NCBI GenBank assembly: GCA_028023455.1
Contig: JAQFVV010012394.1
Location: 24,811,053-24,875,052, forward strand
DNA: 64,000 nt
Direction of reading: 5' to 3'
Source: Epiperipatus broadwayi
Lineage: Eukaryota; Onychophora; Udeonychophora; Euonychophora; Peripatidae
A model generated the notes under the pieces. It worked only from the letters and a program-made list of their open reading frames with translations. It made no database searches and was not told where the DNA came from. The position numbers and the translations under genes are program-made. Numbering within the stretch: position 1 is the stretch's first letter; every line of letters starts with the position of its first letter. Positions 37,893 to 49,295 of this stretch are shown in pieces.

Positions 37893-37960
37893 TAGAGCTC
37901 TGATGATAACTGCTGGACAGTCGAAACTGTAAGAAAAATAAAAAAGGTTTTAAGAAAATT
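37893..37960 (+). other. Penelope-type 3' end with hammerhead-like hairpin
   Basis: The sequence AGCTCTGATGATAACTG, CTGGA, CAGTCGAAACTGTAAG contains the invariant CTGATGA and CGAAAC of the hammerhead core, separated by an ACTG/CAGT stem. A poly-A-rich stretch follows. Upstream text has no readable GIY-YIG frame, so this is a very short 3' remnant. No complementary upstream strand for stem III was found, so catalysis is not supported. Confidence 0.45.
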
Positions 37961-38409
37961 TGTTTGCATTGAAGTGTATATGAAAGAAGCTTTATAAGCA
38001 ATATATATATAAGAAAATATTTACAGAAATTTTATGCAAGAATTGTAAACTATTTCCAGAATAAATTATATCAATTTCTTGAGAATTAAATAATAATGGA
38101 TGCGCAAAAAATTTACTTAATTTGGATAATTTTCAAGAATTGCTGTGTGAACTCTACATCTTAAATGTATGAAAAAGTGATTGGAAAGTTTTTCAATTAA
38201 AAACAATTAGGACGCTAAAAAATGAAGAACGGGAATTTTTCAGTAAACAAGGAGCCATGATTCTGATTATGTTTTGTTAAAGATGCTATAAAGTCTCTAA
38301 GGAACTGAAGTGGAGGTTGGATAGACTTTAATATTACTTCATTTATATTCAACCAATAATCATGTATATAATTAGAATTTTCCAGATCAACTTATTTATA
38401 AACCAGCTT

Positions 38410-39600
38410 ATTGCCTAAAGTATGGATGGGAAACCTCTGGCCTTTGAAAGTTTTCAATATGGCCCACCGATATTTTTAAAAATGTATATTAAATCGCCCT
38501 GTATAAACTTCTATTTAAACACATGTAGTATAAATATTGAATTAAGGAGTTAAATAAAATAGAATTTTTGTTATTTTCGCAACTACATCTTTTTTTCTCC
38601 CTCCTTTATAATAGTTCTAGTTCATTGTATCATGTGCATAATATTCCAACAAATTATCTATATTGTGTAGTCTACCTGACTACAGATTTAATCTACAATG
38701 CTGATGGCATTTTGTTTGGTTTTTTTTTCCTCATGTGTCAAGACATAGGCTGGGAAGCAAACCCAGGACAACTGCTTGTAAGGCTGTGTTGACCACTCGA
38801 CCACCAACGCTTGACTGGCATTTTGTTTGTTTATAGTGATTTTTGCAGATAAGAATGTTTACTAGCAAAAATAAAACTCAAATTGTACTCATTTTATTAT
38901 TATTTTGCATTTAATTTTTTATATTATTAGGATGGCTATATTCATTAAGATAAAAACAAGACAGAAAATCGTGGCATTTTAAAAGATGGATCAGTGCATA
39001 TTTATTTTATAGAAAGAAATATTAAATCGATGTGTCTGATATGTTTGGAAAGTATTCCAGTTAATAATGAATACAATACTAAAGGGAATTTCTTATTAAA
39101 ACATTCTGATTACAATAAAATTATGAGGAAGAAAGAAATATTAAAATAGAAAATGTGAAAAGAAGTTTCATCACATGGCTGATGTGTTTTATAAAAAGTA
39201 CAAGTTAGAAATTCTGTGAAAGCAAGTTACATTCTTTCAAAAAAAAAAGCAGAATATTTGAAACCATTTTTTGAAGCAGAGTTTATAAAAGACTGCATTC
39301 TAGCTTCTGTAGGCTTAATCTGTCCAGCACCTAAAAAAAGATTTGAGAATATAAATATATCATGAACAATAGATGAATTGGAAAAATTGGCATTAAATGT
39401 GGACTGTTAATAATAATAATGTTACTTTTATTTTAATTCACAAAAAAAAAAAATTATGGCCCTCATTTAAAAAGGGAAAGTTAATATTGATCAAATTTAG
39501 CAGGCTAATTTTTAAGTCTGTATGGCCTACAAATGATATTATAAATATCCAAATGACCTTTGGTAGAAAAAAAGATTTACACCAGATCTAAGGGTTACTT
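38410..39600 (+). pseudogene. Decayed hAT-type transposase (GTF2IRD2/ZBED-like)
   Basis: At 38430-38475 the text GGGAAACCTCTGGCCTTTGA, followed by ATGGCCCACCG, resembles hAT terminal inverted repeats. At 39030-39120 the + strand reads CLICLESIPVNNEYNTK and LLKHSDYNK, the BED-like zinc-finger and KH-x-Y block of this transposase group. At 39250-39330 it reads KAEYLKPFFEAEFIKDCI and ASVGLICPAPKKRFENI, matching the segment before the catalytic core in GTF2IRD2-like transposases. The frame is broken and the catalytic part was not found. A SINE at 38731-38815 lies inside. Medium certainty for family. Confidence 0.55.
38731..38815 (-). repeat. tRNA-related SINE family 1, minus-strand copy
   Basis: On the - strand: GTCAAGCGTTGGTGGTCGAG, TGGTCAACACAGCC, then CAGTTGTCCTGGGTTTGCTT and CCCAGCCTATGTC. 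The A-box-like TGGTCGAGTGG and the B-box-like GGTTTGCTTCC are present. It is inserted within the hAT remnant. Confidence 0.65.
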
Positions 39601-41239
39601 AACTTTAAAAAAATGTATAGGTTATACTGGCAGTTAAAAGTTATAAAACATTATCACAGTGAATAAACCTGCTAATGAAAATATAAGAACAAAAAACATG
39701 AATAATTAATGTCAGTTGGAAACAGAGCAATTATTCAGAAAATGAGAGTATATATATCTAGACATATTGGACAAGCAAAGGACAGTTGGAAGCTATCACA
39801 TTCTCACTATTTAATGACTTGCAATTACATATATTAATAATCAGATACTGAGAATGGATTAGAACTATATGGAGCCATTCTGAGGGCGTGATTCGTCATG
39901 CATATGTCAGAACTATAGAAGCAATAATCGTAAGATAGAAGGGTTCTCACGGGTCATTATTATTTAATAAGACCATGGATATATAGAGATTAATTATTAT
40001 CTTCTATATTAATTATTTGTATGGAATTATGACTACAACTTCTAATATAGCTCGCATGTGGTTAATATTATTTAAAGCGTGTTTAACTTGAAATGTTTTT
40101 GTCAGGTGCGGTAATCAATTTCTTCATTTTAGGACATAATAATTGGTGCAGATGACTAAATAGACTTCGAGTCAGAAAATTATACATTGCATTTTTTAAA
40201 ATTTTTAATATTTTTTTGTATTCTATATTATGCATTTACACACAAATATATCAAATATATATATTTCTTGCTGTTTGTGCAATATAGTTAACTATTCTCA
40301 AAATCATACGTGATAACGTATTTCCATTTTTTTAAGTCCAATACTTCCGGTATTTGAATTCCTTATAAACTCCAGGGCAATAAGCCATTCTTTTTTTTTA
40401 GTGTTTATATATAGTAAATTATATTAATAATTAATTCTTATGTGATCTCGTAGGCATGCCTGTTTGCTAATGCATAACTTCGAAAGTAATAAAAATCTTA
40501 TACATACATTTTTATTCAATAAAATATTAATATGTATATTTCTAAATAAATGAAGAAATACTTTTCCAAATTAGTAATATGAAAAAATTTTTTCTAAAAT
40601 ATAAAGTTGATCTAACTAAATTTAGTTGTAATTTTTTTAATGTATTTAAAAATATAAATGTACAGATGTTATTAATTTCACCGTATTATTTTTTTTTCCA
40701 GGATTATTGTCAGTGGTTATTATAAGTGTTGTTTATTAAAACAAATTAATTTTAATTACTAATTTATATATTCTTTGTTGTCAGTAAATTATCTTTTTAT
40801 TTATTTAATGATTGTTTAAATGGCATAACTTCTATTTACCAGAATACTTAAGCTTTGAAATCTGAAAATTTACATACATGGCTCCATCTAGTGACAGCTT
40901 TAATTTCTTTTTTTTTTTAAATTTATAACTATTAATTTAAAATAAATTTAATGTTTTCTCTTTTTTCTCTTTTACTACTATCTTTTCTTTTTTATGTTTG
41001 CATTAAATATAATAAACTTTTTATAAGTATGAATATAAATAATTCTTTTTTTTTTTAAAGAAAAGTTTATTAACAGTTAAATATACGTACCGACGTGTGG
41101 TTTTAAGCGAAATGGCAGTATGTTAATATCTTGGAAAAAGATAAGGGGAATCTAGATATAAAGGCCATAGAGTGAACAAAGATACTTTTGTGAAAATGGG
41201 ATGGAGCATGATAGAGAAGAATATGGGAAAAACTTAAGA

Positions 41240-41420
41240 TGGGGATTGAAAATGGAAGGGAAGGTGGGGGCTAACAGGTTTCCATGGACATAGTGGCTGA
41301 GATCCTGACTCCGATAAAGGGGAAGCCATAGTGCACAGGTTTTTCTGGGCATAGTGACTGAGAAAGTCCTGACTCAGATAAAGGAGAATCCATAGCGCAT
41401 CACATGAGCTTAAGATTCCT
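41240..41420. repeat. Two-unit diverged tandem repeat, about 70 bp
   Basis: The units share GGACATAGTGGCTGAGATCC/GGCATAGTGACTGAGAAAGTCC, then TGACTCCGATAAAGGGGAA or TGACTCAGATAAAGGAGAA, CCATAG and GCAC or GCGCATCACATGAG. A related single unit is at 43860-43970, inside the element 43139-44353. Open frames on either strand are short and carry no motif. Confidence 0.6.
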
Positions 41421-41487
41421 GGGTCAAAGTTTGACCAGAATCACTTATATGTTATATATGATACCCAAGCAATAACCATTCAATTAT

Positions 41488-41765
41488 TTTTTATATCATT
41501 TTTAACCAATATTGATCCACTGCAAAATGATGATATCTCCAAGTTTAAGCCTACTTCTTTGAGAGGTAGCTTCTTTTCTTCACATTACATACCAGAAAGA
41601 TTTCTTATTTTATCTATCCATCTCATGGGTGATCTCTTTTATACTCAATCTATTGGAATCCATGTAAAAACTCAACTGTCCAATCCAGTTCCATTTCAGT
41701 CTCTTAATTCTTTTATTGATGTTAGTAGCTGTTTGTTCTTCCAAACATGTATTTTATTTTCAATT
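41488..41765 (-). mobile_element. RTE-type LINE 3' end, truncated
   Basis: It shows the same ordered blocks as the 3' end at 28140-28450: GATCCACTGCAAAATGATGA, TTTCTTATTTTATCTATCCA, CTATTGGAATCCATGTAAAA, TCTCTTAATTCTTTTATTGA and TGTTTGTTCTTCCAAACATG. Highly diverged with no frame left. Confidence 0.65.
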
Positions 41766-42540
41766 TTTTTTCTGAATAAGAAATAAGACACTACATGCTA
41801 ATCAATATCAAAATGTATAAGCAATGATCATATGATGTTTTATAAATCATGATGTCTTATATTGGCTTAACAACCAATTCTGGCCAAAAAATAAAGTTAC
41901 CTAAGATATCAAAAAACTAATGTCACCATAATATATAGAAACTGAAATGAAGTCAGATATATATAATTATCCAAGTAAATCAATATGAATTGAAAAAAAA
42001 TTACAAGAAGTTTCAATTTGGATTGGCAGCTTGATATTAAACAAAATGTAAAAAGTGGGTGCTAGGAAAAAATGCATTTAATTCAAAGATCAAGTGCACT
42101 GTTCAAAAAAAATCCAAAAAGTCTCTGGATAGGATAGTACTGGATAAGGATTTATTAAGCACTCTATTGATTAGTAAAGCTTATATGGAATAAAGATAGT
42201 GAGATTGGAAGAAAATTGTCTGGATAAGAATCCAAATAATAGACTTTATATAGTGGCCCACTATTATTGAACTTCAGAGCCATTTAAATAATATATCTTT
42301 GTAAATAATATCATTTATGAAGAAAATATCCCAAATGTATACACTATATGTGTATATTTTAAATATATACTTTCAACTTCCGTTTCTGCAATGCATTCTT
42401 GAAACAGATGAACAAAGATATCCGAAAAAATCAAAATACTCTCAAGAAACATTTCATATATATTCATTCTTTTATTAGCTGTCTCACAATTTCTTGCACT
42501 GATGAAATCAAAAAAAAAAAAATTGAATATATATATATAT

Positions 42541-42632
42541 TGTTAAAAGGAAGTTGCCTTGACAACAGTTTGAAATTGTTGATTGTTATTGATATTAAGA
42601 TTGTTTAAGTGTTGACTGGTTTTTAATGATAT
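42541..42632 (+). repeat. Family B foldback, single arm
   Basis: The sequence from TTGTTAAAAGGAAGTTGCCT through GACAACAGTTTGAAATTGTT to GTGTTGACTGGTTTTTAATG matches the right arm of the foldback at 18247-18506. The other arm is missing. TA tracts flank it on both sides. Confidence 0.7.
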
Positions 42633-43138
42633 ATATATATATATTATACTTACAACTTACATTCCATATATTCTTGAAAGATAAATAAAGACTTTGGAAA
42701 AGGACAAATTATCTTCAATGTGTATTTCATATTGAGCCCACATGATTTTATTGGCATATCTTCATCACTCATTCCGTATTTCTCAATATCAAATTATTAT
42801 ACTTTGATTTGCAAGTATCAAAGTTTCTCCATCCATAACTTTGATACTATTTACTTCAGATAAATACATTAATGATTATTACTAATCATTTATTAGACTA
42901 AAGATCATCATATCATTCTTAACCAGATATAGGTATTAAACTATTAAAAATTGATGTATTAAATTATAACAATTTGATTTACAAATGTCATACTTTCTGC
43001 ACTCACACCTTTGTCACCAACCACTTTAGATAAATACATTAAATATTATTTCTGGATTAGGAATAATCTCTAATTTAATAAATAATTAGTAATATTCATT
43101 AATGTATTTATCTTTAATGGTTGGTGTTAAAGTTGTAA

Positions 43139-44353
43139 GTACACCTGGGTCTGTTTTTACGCGGACTTATTTAACACGATTTTGAAGTTACGTGATTTGT
43201 CTTTTACCAGAAGTCGAAGTCCGATAATGTGCTATTACTTTAAATAATAAATTTCGCGCACTTACGTTATATTGAAAGTAATAGCACATTATTGGAATTT
43301 GACTTTCATCTTAGTAATTTCAATATTTTCAGTGCTTTATAATAGTAAGATTTTATGCAATAATGAAATTAAAATCATGATTTCCACATTTTATGTATAG
43401 ACATATTAAATTTTACAAGATTATAATGTAAATTTGTTCAAACATTGTGTGTGTTAATTTTGCATTTTAAATCACATTCTGTTTTTGCTTTTTAAAAAAG
43501 AACTTAATCAATTATTAATCATTTAGTGTCCACAAGTTTATTTTTAAGTCAGTAATAGCAGTGGGCACAATTAAAAATTAAAATCTGATTTTTAATTGTA
43601 ATTAACAATTTAAAAATTACTTACGGGCGACTTGAAATTAATGTGATGTAAAACGAAATTTGATTTTTAAACGAAATTTGATTTTTAAACGGAATTGAAA
43701 ATTAGAGATAAAAATAAGAATTTAATTTTTAGTTGTTGGTTTTAATTAAATTTTTCCCAGCAGTGGTGAATAAATGTCTTTTTATTATCATAAGTCTAAG
43801 TTCATAAACAATTAATAAAATCATCGTCGTCGTCAACAGAAAACCATTAACACAACATGAGAGTGAACTTGGAGCTAGTTGTATTTCCTCTTGTGAGAAT
43901 AATTGCTGAGATATTCTTGACTTCGTTTAAGGAGAAGCCAAATACATCACATCACATGAGAATCTGATTTTTTACTAGTTTGCAAATGAACGTCTTTTTG
44001 GGCAAATAGCGATAATTAAAACGTGTATAAAAAAATTTAAATTACTGTACTGTAAATTATGCATAAAAATATATTATTTTGAATAAAATTAAATATTATA
44101 GTTAAAAAAAAGTTTGTCTTGTATCATTTTTTTTCAAATTTGAAATTTTTTATTAGTCATATTTTATTTCCTTATATTTTTTTTTTTGCGCGAATTTTAA
44201 AGTAATTTTGTGCTTTGCTTTTACTCGAGTTTTGAAAAATCACAGACCGCATCCCCTCTTTTTTAATTTAAGTTACATCTATTTTTGCGCGATTTCATTT
44301 GTACGTGTTTTCTGAGGAACCTATCTATCGCGTAAAACGAGACCCAGGTGTAC
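43139..44353. mobile_element. 1.2-kb terminal-inverted-repeat element (Tigger/pogo-like, non-autonomous)
   Basis: The ends 43139-43163 and 44329-44353 are inverted repeats of 25 bases with two mismatches, beginning GTACACCTGGGTCT and running into a T-rich block and ACGCG. If TA is taken as the target duplication, the element starts CACCTGGGTCT and ends AGACCCAGGTG between TA dinucleotides, as in Tc1/mariner-pogo elements. The right end also has TTTTACGCG and GTGCTTTGCTTTTACTC-like text resembling Tigger ends. No transposase frame is visible. Inside, 43220-43320 is an inverted repeat around GTGCTATTACTTT. Superfamily assignment is tentative. Confidence 0.7.
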
Positions 44354-45008
44354 AGAAATTTTAACATTTGTGAATCAAAGTGTAATAACATATATATGTT
44401 GTGAGAAATAATACTAATGTTAAATAAATTCATTTTTATATGCAGTAAGTATTGTTATCTTATATAGAGCATTTTAATGTAAATTCTTTTTTTTTTTGCT
44501 AAGAATATGTCTTTTCATGTGTTTGATTTTATATTATCACCGGATTCACCTGGCCTAATTGGTTGCTTTAACAAATTTTTTTAAGATTTAATGTAAATAT
44601 GTTTTTTTATTAAACATTGCTAATTTATAAACATTTGTTACATTTTAAATTATCATTGCTAAATATGTTGTTCATCTGGACTATATTAGGGAATTGACAA
44701 ATCATGAAAACACAGAGCACCTTAATGTCGAATTATGAATTGGACCAGTTTGTGGCTGTTTCTATAGCTGGATGGGAATTTTTACTGTGAAATATATATT
44801 ATATCTCTATAGTTAAAAGCACTCACACTCATTTTTCTCCCAGTGCAATGGTGGAATACTTTCTTTGCATAAATATAGTGATTGTGAATTTGACACATGA
44901 TATTGGACAAACATTCATTCACCAATCAGAAAACAGAGAAAATATGGATTTTATATTTGATTATTTAATATTCGAATACAAGTATAATGTTTACATTTAA
45001 GCTTTAAA

Positions 45009-45330
45009 TAATTTGAAGGGATTTGAACACAAGCTTTCAAATTTCCTTCAGTCATCCACCCCATCCTATATAACCAATACACATGAAAAAGATAAATGAT
45101 CTTCAATATATGTACTACATGCTATCTTAATATAAATTGAGCACTCATTATATATGTGTGTGGGAGATGATGATCTTGACCAACTGATAATTGCTGGTTC
45201 AGCACAAAATATGTATATTGAAGATTATTTATCTTTTTCATGTGTATGTGGTCATGGGTATCGATTACATAGGATGGAGGAGATGATTAGAGGGAGCTTG
45301 AAAGTCTGTGTTCAAATTCTCTCTAATACT
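45009..45330. repeat. Foldback element, about 110-bp arms
   Basis: The left arm has GGGATTTGAACACAAGCTTT, then CATCCACCCCATCCTATATA and ACACATGAAAAAGATAAATG. The right arm carries the complements: ATTATTTATCTTTTTCATGT, ACATAGGATGGAGGAGATGA and GCTTGAAAGTCTGTGTTCAA. The loop region 45113-45200 includes GGTGGGAGATGATGATCT-like text. The 62-codon frame here is not a gene. Confidence 0.75.
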
Positions 45331-46634
45331 CTTATTTATTAATAAATATTTAATGTAAATTATCTTCATTCTTTTTCGTAATTTATATATATATTTCACA
45401 TTAAATGCCTAAGAAAGTTTTTTATTTACTGTTTATTCAAGTTTTGGTCGATAACAAGCATTATCTATTTTTTATACAATTATTTCTTATTTTTAGTTAT
45501 TCTAAAAAACAAAAACAGTATATTTGTGAATTATCAATTTCTGACATTGATAGGCATTGCCTGTGTGATTAATTATGTATCTATTTTTGTCTATATATAT
45601 TAAATATTTATATTTTATTTTTTTATTCATATCATTAACTAATTTTTATGTGATTTTATGTTTGTTTAATCTTTATATTATCTGACATGTAAATATAATA
45701 TATGTGATACAATGAAATGAATTAATTCTATAAAATATTTACTTTATCAATATCAATTATACAAATAAATATTAAGCTGCAATTATTTTAAGCTATATTT
45801 ATTATTTTTGCCGGCATGTTATCCCAATATTTTACAGTCACGTGATTTGTTTTCTCTTAGCATGCAGCGTTTGTAGTAAAGGTTTTTATCTCCATTTTGC
45901 ATTGTGAAAATGACTTTAAAAAAGAAAAATCAATTAAAAAATAAATTAATTAATGTGTGAATATGCACAAATTATATATAAAATAATGAAGAAAATCACA
46001 CAAGTGAATATGTGTATAATTTAGTTGATTTCTAAATTTTATTTATAAAATTAGACCAAGCTTTCAAATCTATTGGAAATTGCTTCATATTTAATTATAT
46101 AATTACTATTGATATCAAAAAATGTTTTGTGAAATTAATTTCAGTTTAATTATAATATATATATATATTAAAATGAACTTTTTAAAGGGTAAAAGATATG
46201 AACATATATATATCTTGAGTTTGTCAATGTATGTGGTTGCTTGTTGTTAATTTTAATGTCCTGACATTTAGTTTGGCTCGTGCATGCCATCATTCGAATA
46301 GCATATAACAGTTGTATGCTGAAAATAAAATATATCTTTGAAACAGCGATTTCAGTGATCTCTTCGCCCAGACGATGGTAAGTATGATCTTATAAAAATG
46401 TCAGTATTACATTGATGTTAACAATAAGCAATCATATACATGGATGAACTCTAAAGTTACATGTAAGTGTAAGAAGTATTGAATGGTCTTATTTAGTATT
46501 TAACATCTTTTTTAATTTAAAACCATTTTTTATTCTATTTTTCTGTAATCTCTTATTTGTGGGATTACTGCTGTTATTTTTGCGCACTAACGTTCATCTT
46601 CATGACGCATGTTTATTCATTCTTGTGCTTGCAG

Positions 46635-46690
46635 AGAATTATAGACTAGAGGAAACTTATGAAAACCATCTCATTGTCAAACTAGTTCTG
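46635..46690 (+). CDS. ANO8: ANO8-like anoctamin, small exon before helix 5
   Basis: This 56-base exon lies between CTTGCAG and GTTAGT. Its first two bases complete the split Glu codon from 32041, and 18 codons follow: NYRLEETYENHLIVKLVL. Joined, the protein reads WLNDKENYRLEETYENHLIV, equal in layout to ANO8 WLNDMENYRLESAYEKHLI. This is the conserved loop that leads into helix 5, close to residues that in other anoctamins line the calcium and lipid groove. The exon is too short to be found by open frame length; it was located by the expected motif and by matching phase on both sides. Confidence 0.92.
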
Positions 46691-47959
46691 GTTAGTACCG
46701 ATTCCTTCATTCATTAATTTTATTCGCATGACTTCTGTGTTAATTTTTCAAATTGGATTTTGATTCCTGCTTGCGCTTAAGTTTTCTTTTTTCTTTAATC
46801 TTTATTTTTCAATTTTTAATTTTTTTTCCCCCATTATTTTTCATTTTCTGTTTTCTATCTCTTAGAGAATCGTAGAGTGGTTTCAAATTACTTTCCTCAA
46901 GCTTGATCTTTTTTTGCATTAGCATGATTTTATTTACTAAGTCTTTCTTTTTTTTCTCTCTCTCTCTTTTAACATTTCATTCCTATTTTTTTTTTTTGTT
47001 TATATTCATTATTCAAATTTTAGTTTTACATATTTCTTCTGCTTTATTAATTTATTTTTTTATTATATTTATAAAACTTTCTAATTACTGTTTATTTTCA
47101 CTTTTTAAAAAATTCTTACTATTATTATATTTTTGTAACTTATTCAATTTAATCTATTTATCAAATAATCAATTATCCCATTTGGACAGACTAAATTTTT
47201 TTTTTACAACTTTAGTCATAATACTAGATCAGGAATAGAAAAGATATCGATTATGCTCTACTGGTGGACTGATGAAAAAATTTTGAGCGATCACCTGAAT
47301 ATAAAAAAAAATAGTGATAACTAGCATATTTTTGCACACATACAGCTACTACAGGTGAGAATCAACTCTTCACAGTGAAAGTCGATACTTATAATTGGGC
47401 ACATATGGGTCAGATGACACACAAGCCTTTGTTTGAGATGCATGATAATACCTGCATTAATTATAAATTCATTGGCTTGAATATGTTCATTATACAATGC
47501 GAAGATGTAACCAGAAATATTAAATATATCCAGACAGTTGAGAAGCAAATAAATGTATTTTTTTGTTATAACAGGTGCACAGATTTAATTAATCTATCAT
47601 GAAAAATTAATATTTTATCATATTTTAAAAAGATGTAATATCTGAAAGAATTGTAAAGAAAAGATGTTCCATTTTAAAACAGAATTGGAAGAACAATTTT
47701 TCTTCACAATAATAAATGCAAAATGCATGTATTATCTGTCATGCATGTGTATCACTTCCAAAATAAGGAAATGAAATACATTTTAAAACCATGCACGGTA
47801 CATATATATAATAATAATTAATAAAACAAGACACAAATTGTGTAACTTGCTTTTAAGCTTGTATTAAAATGTTCACTAAAGGGAGCTTACCAATAGCTCC
47901 AATCAAGCTTTAATTTATAAGTGCCAAAAGAAAAAAAATTCAAAATCTTTATCAGAATG

Positions 47960-48240
47960 TCCTCATCTCCAGACCAATTGGCTTTGAGCTTATGGTTCAC
48001 CTCAGTGAGGAGCTAGGAATCCAGACACTAGATCTAAAATACCAACTCAAAAGTCAGCACTTATCTAATACGTTACTATCAATTTGAAAACATGATTTTT
48101 TCAAACATGTAAATGGTTTCAAATCCAGCCTTACAAACCACATAGCTATATGGGTCTGAATTCAGACCCATATAGCTTTTTAGTTTGTAAAGCTGAATTT
48201 GAAGACATTTATATGTCTAAAAAAGTCAGGTTTTCAAAAA
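47960..48240. repeat. Repeat C foldback with perfect 34-bp central palindrome
   Basis: The arms close on each other with no spacer. The 34 bases 48144-48177 are a perfect palindrome whose left half is AGCTATATGGGTCTGAA, and imperfect pairing runs outward to about 48086 and 48236 (AAACATGATTTTTTCAAACA against TGTCTAAAAAAGTCAGGTTT). The left side, 47960-48060, includes CTCAGTGAGGAGCTAGG and CAGACACTAGATCT, shared with 25790-25995. Confidence 0.75.
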
Positions 48241-48570
48241 AAAATTAGTACATGTGTTTCTAACTGCAGAGGTATAGTACTTAAATCATGAAGAAAAAGG
48301 GAATACGGTGCATAAATTCATGTTTGAAATGTGATATTTAGTGAGGGGAAAAAAATAGATGTTATAATACTGAAGGCTTACTTGAAAATACTTAATCTTT
48401 TAAAAATGTAAAATAAATAATAAATTTTTAATAAATATCATATATAATTTAAATTTGAAAAGGGTACTTACCTTTTGTTAACAAATTGCATAAAATACAT
48501 ACACAAAAGATTTACATTTAGTTTTGTTAACGTAAATTTGTTAAAATAACAAATTAAAAAAAAAAAACAT

Positions 48571-48666
48571 GGCAGTCAAGCATTGGTGGTCGAGAGGTCA
48601 GTGACAGCTGCTTTACAAGCAGTTGTCCCGGGTTCACTTCCTGGCTGATGCTATGATACATGGGGG
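48571..48666 (+). repeat. tRNA-related SINE family 1, plus-strand copy
   Basis: The best plus-strand copy reads GTCAAGCATTGGTGGTCGAG, AGGTCAGTGACAGCTGCTTT, ACAAGCAGTTGTCCCGGGTT, CACTTCCTGGCTGATGCTAT and GATACATG, then A-rich DNA. TGGTCGAGAGG fits an RNA polymerase III A box and GGTTCACTTCC is close to a B box. Other copies: 23250, 33371, 38731 and 51088. It is a retroposed tRNA-like element and does not fold as a functional tRNA by eye. Cephalopods are known to have tRNA-derived SINEs, but identity with a named family is not claimed. Confidence 0.75.
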
Positions 48667-49199
48667 AAAAAAACATGGCCTATTTACACCAGAGTGCATC
48701 TGATTCTTATATAAAACTAAAAAAGGAGGAAATAAAAAATATATAAAAAATTTTTAAAGAAACACTTTTATTTACATAAATTTATTTTAAAAAATATAAA
48801 AAATTTCAGCTTCATAAATAAAAACATGGGACAGTTATGTTTAGAAATTCACATGTCACATTTTCAAAGAATCATTTAAATAAACTTGCAACAAACACCC
48901 GCTTTGAATAGATTGTGATATATTCAAGAAAGAAGCTGTGATTCCTTTGGATTTTGAATTTATAGACATTTTGGCCCACACTTTTATTTGTGAAAGTGAG
49001 AGAAAATTTGTTTGTTTTTTAGCGCATTTATGTGCGTAAAAATTTTCCAGTAACTAGGAATCTCTCTGATTATTATTTTCAATAAAAAAATAAATTGCCT
49101 TTTTAAAAGATTTTTGTTGATTATATGTATGTATATATGTTCGTCTATTAATATGCAAAAAAAAAAAAATGTAACAAATTGCACAAGAGTTTGTAAAAA

Positions 49200-49295
49200 G
49201 TTTGAGTATTGTAAGTGACAAAGCTGGTCCATGGATTTTGAACTCTAGAGATCATTATTCTACCATTGCACCAAACCAGGCAGTGTATTATTGTG
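49200..49295 (-). repeat. tRNA-like SINE remnant
   Basis: On the - strand: GCCTGGTTTGGTGCAATGGT, AGAATAATGATCTCTAGAGT, then TCAAAATCCATGGACC. The A-box-like TGGTGCAATGG and a B-box-like GAGTTCAAAATCC are correctly ordered. Too diverged to place in family 2 with certainty. Confidence 0.4.

Larger units (their letters stand above)
32042..46634 (+). other. ANO8 intron (14.6 kb)
   Basis: Donor GTAAGA, acceptor GCTTGCAG, phase 1. It holds SINEs, the hAT remnant and a terminal-inverted-repeat element listed separately. 32050-33360, 33480-35390, 36080-37880, 39610-41100 and 45340-46630 are AT-rich with nothing recognised beyond homopolymer runs (G8-9 near 33009, C12-14 near 36293) and short TA tracts. 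Confidence 0.8.

Noticed and set aside
46903-47238. 111-codon + strand open frame just after the small ANO8 exon
   Set aside because: Phe/Leu/Ile-rich translation of T-rich intron DNA; the anoctamin frame is accounted for by 46635-46690 joined to 56118-56192.
47262-47300. CTGATGA followed by A-rich DNA, as hammerhead candidate
   Set aside because: No stem II can be drawn and no GAAA box in register.
47321-47602. Two 75-codon frames on opposite strands over the same DNA
   Set aside because: Neither shows a known motif; overlapping frames on both strands suggest chance.
48571-48666. Functional tRNA gene
   Set aside because: A-box and B-box text is present but no proper acceptor or anticodon stems could be folded, and several diverged copies exist; it is a SINE.
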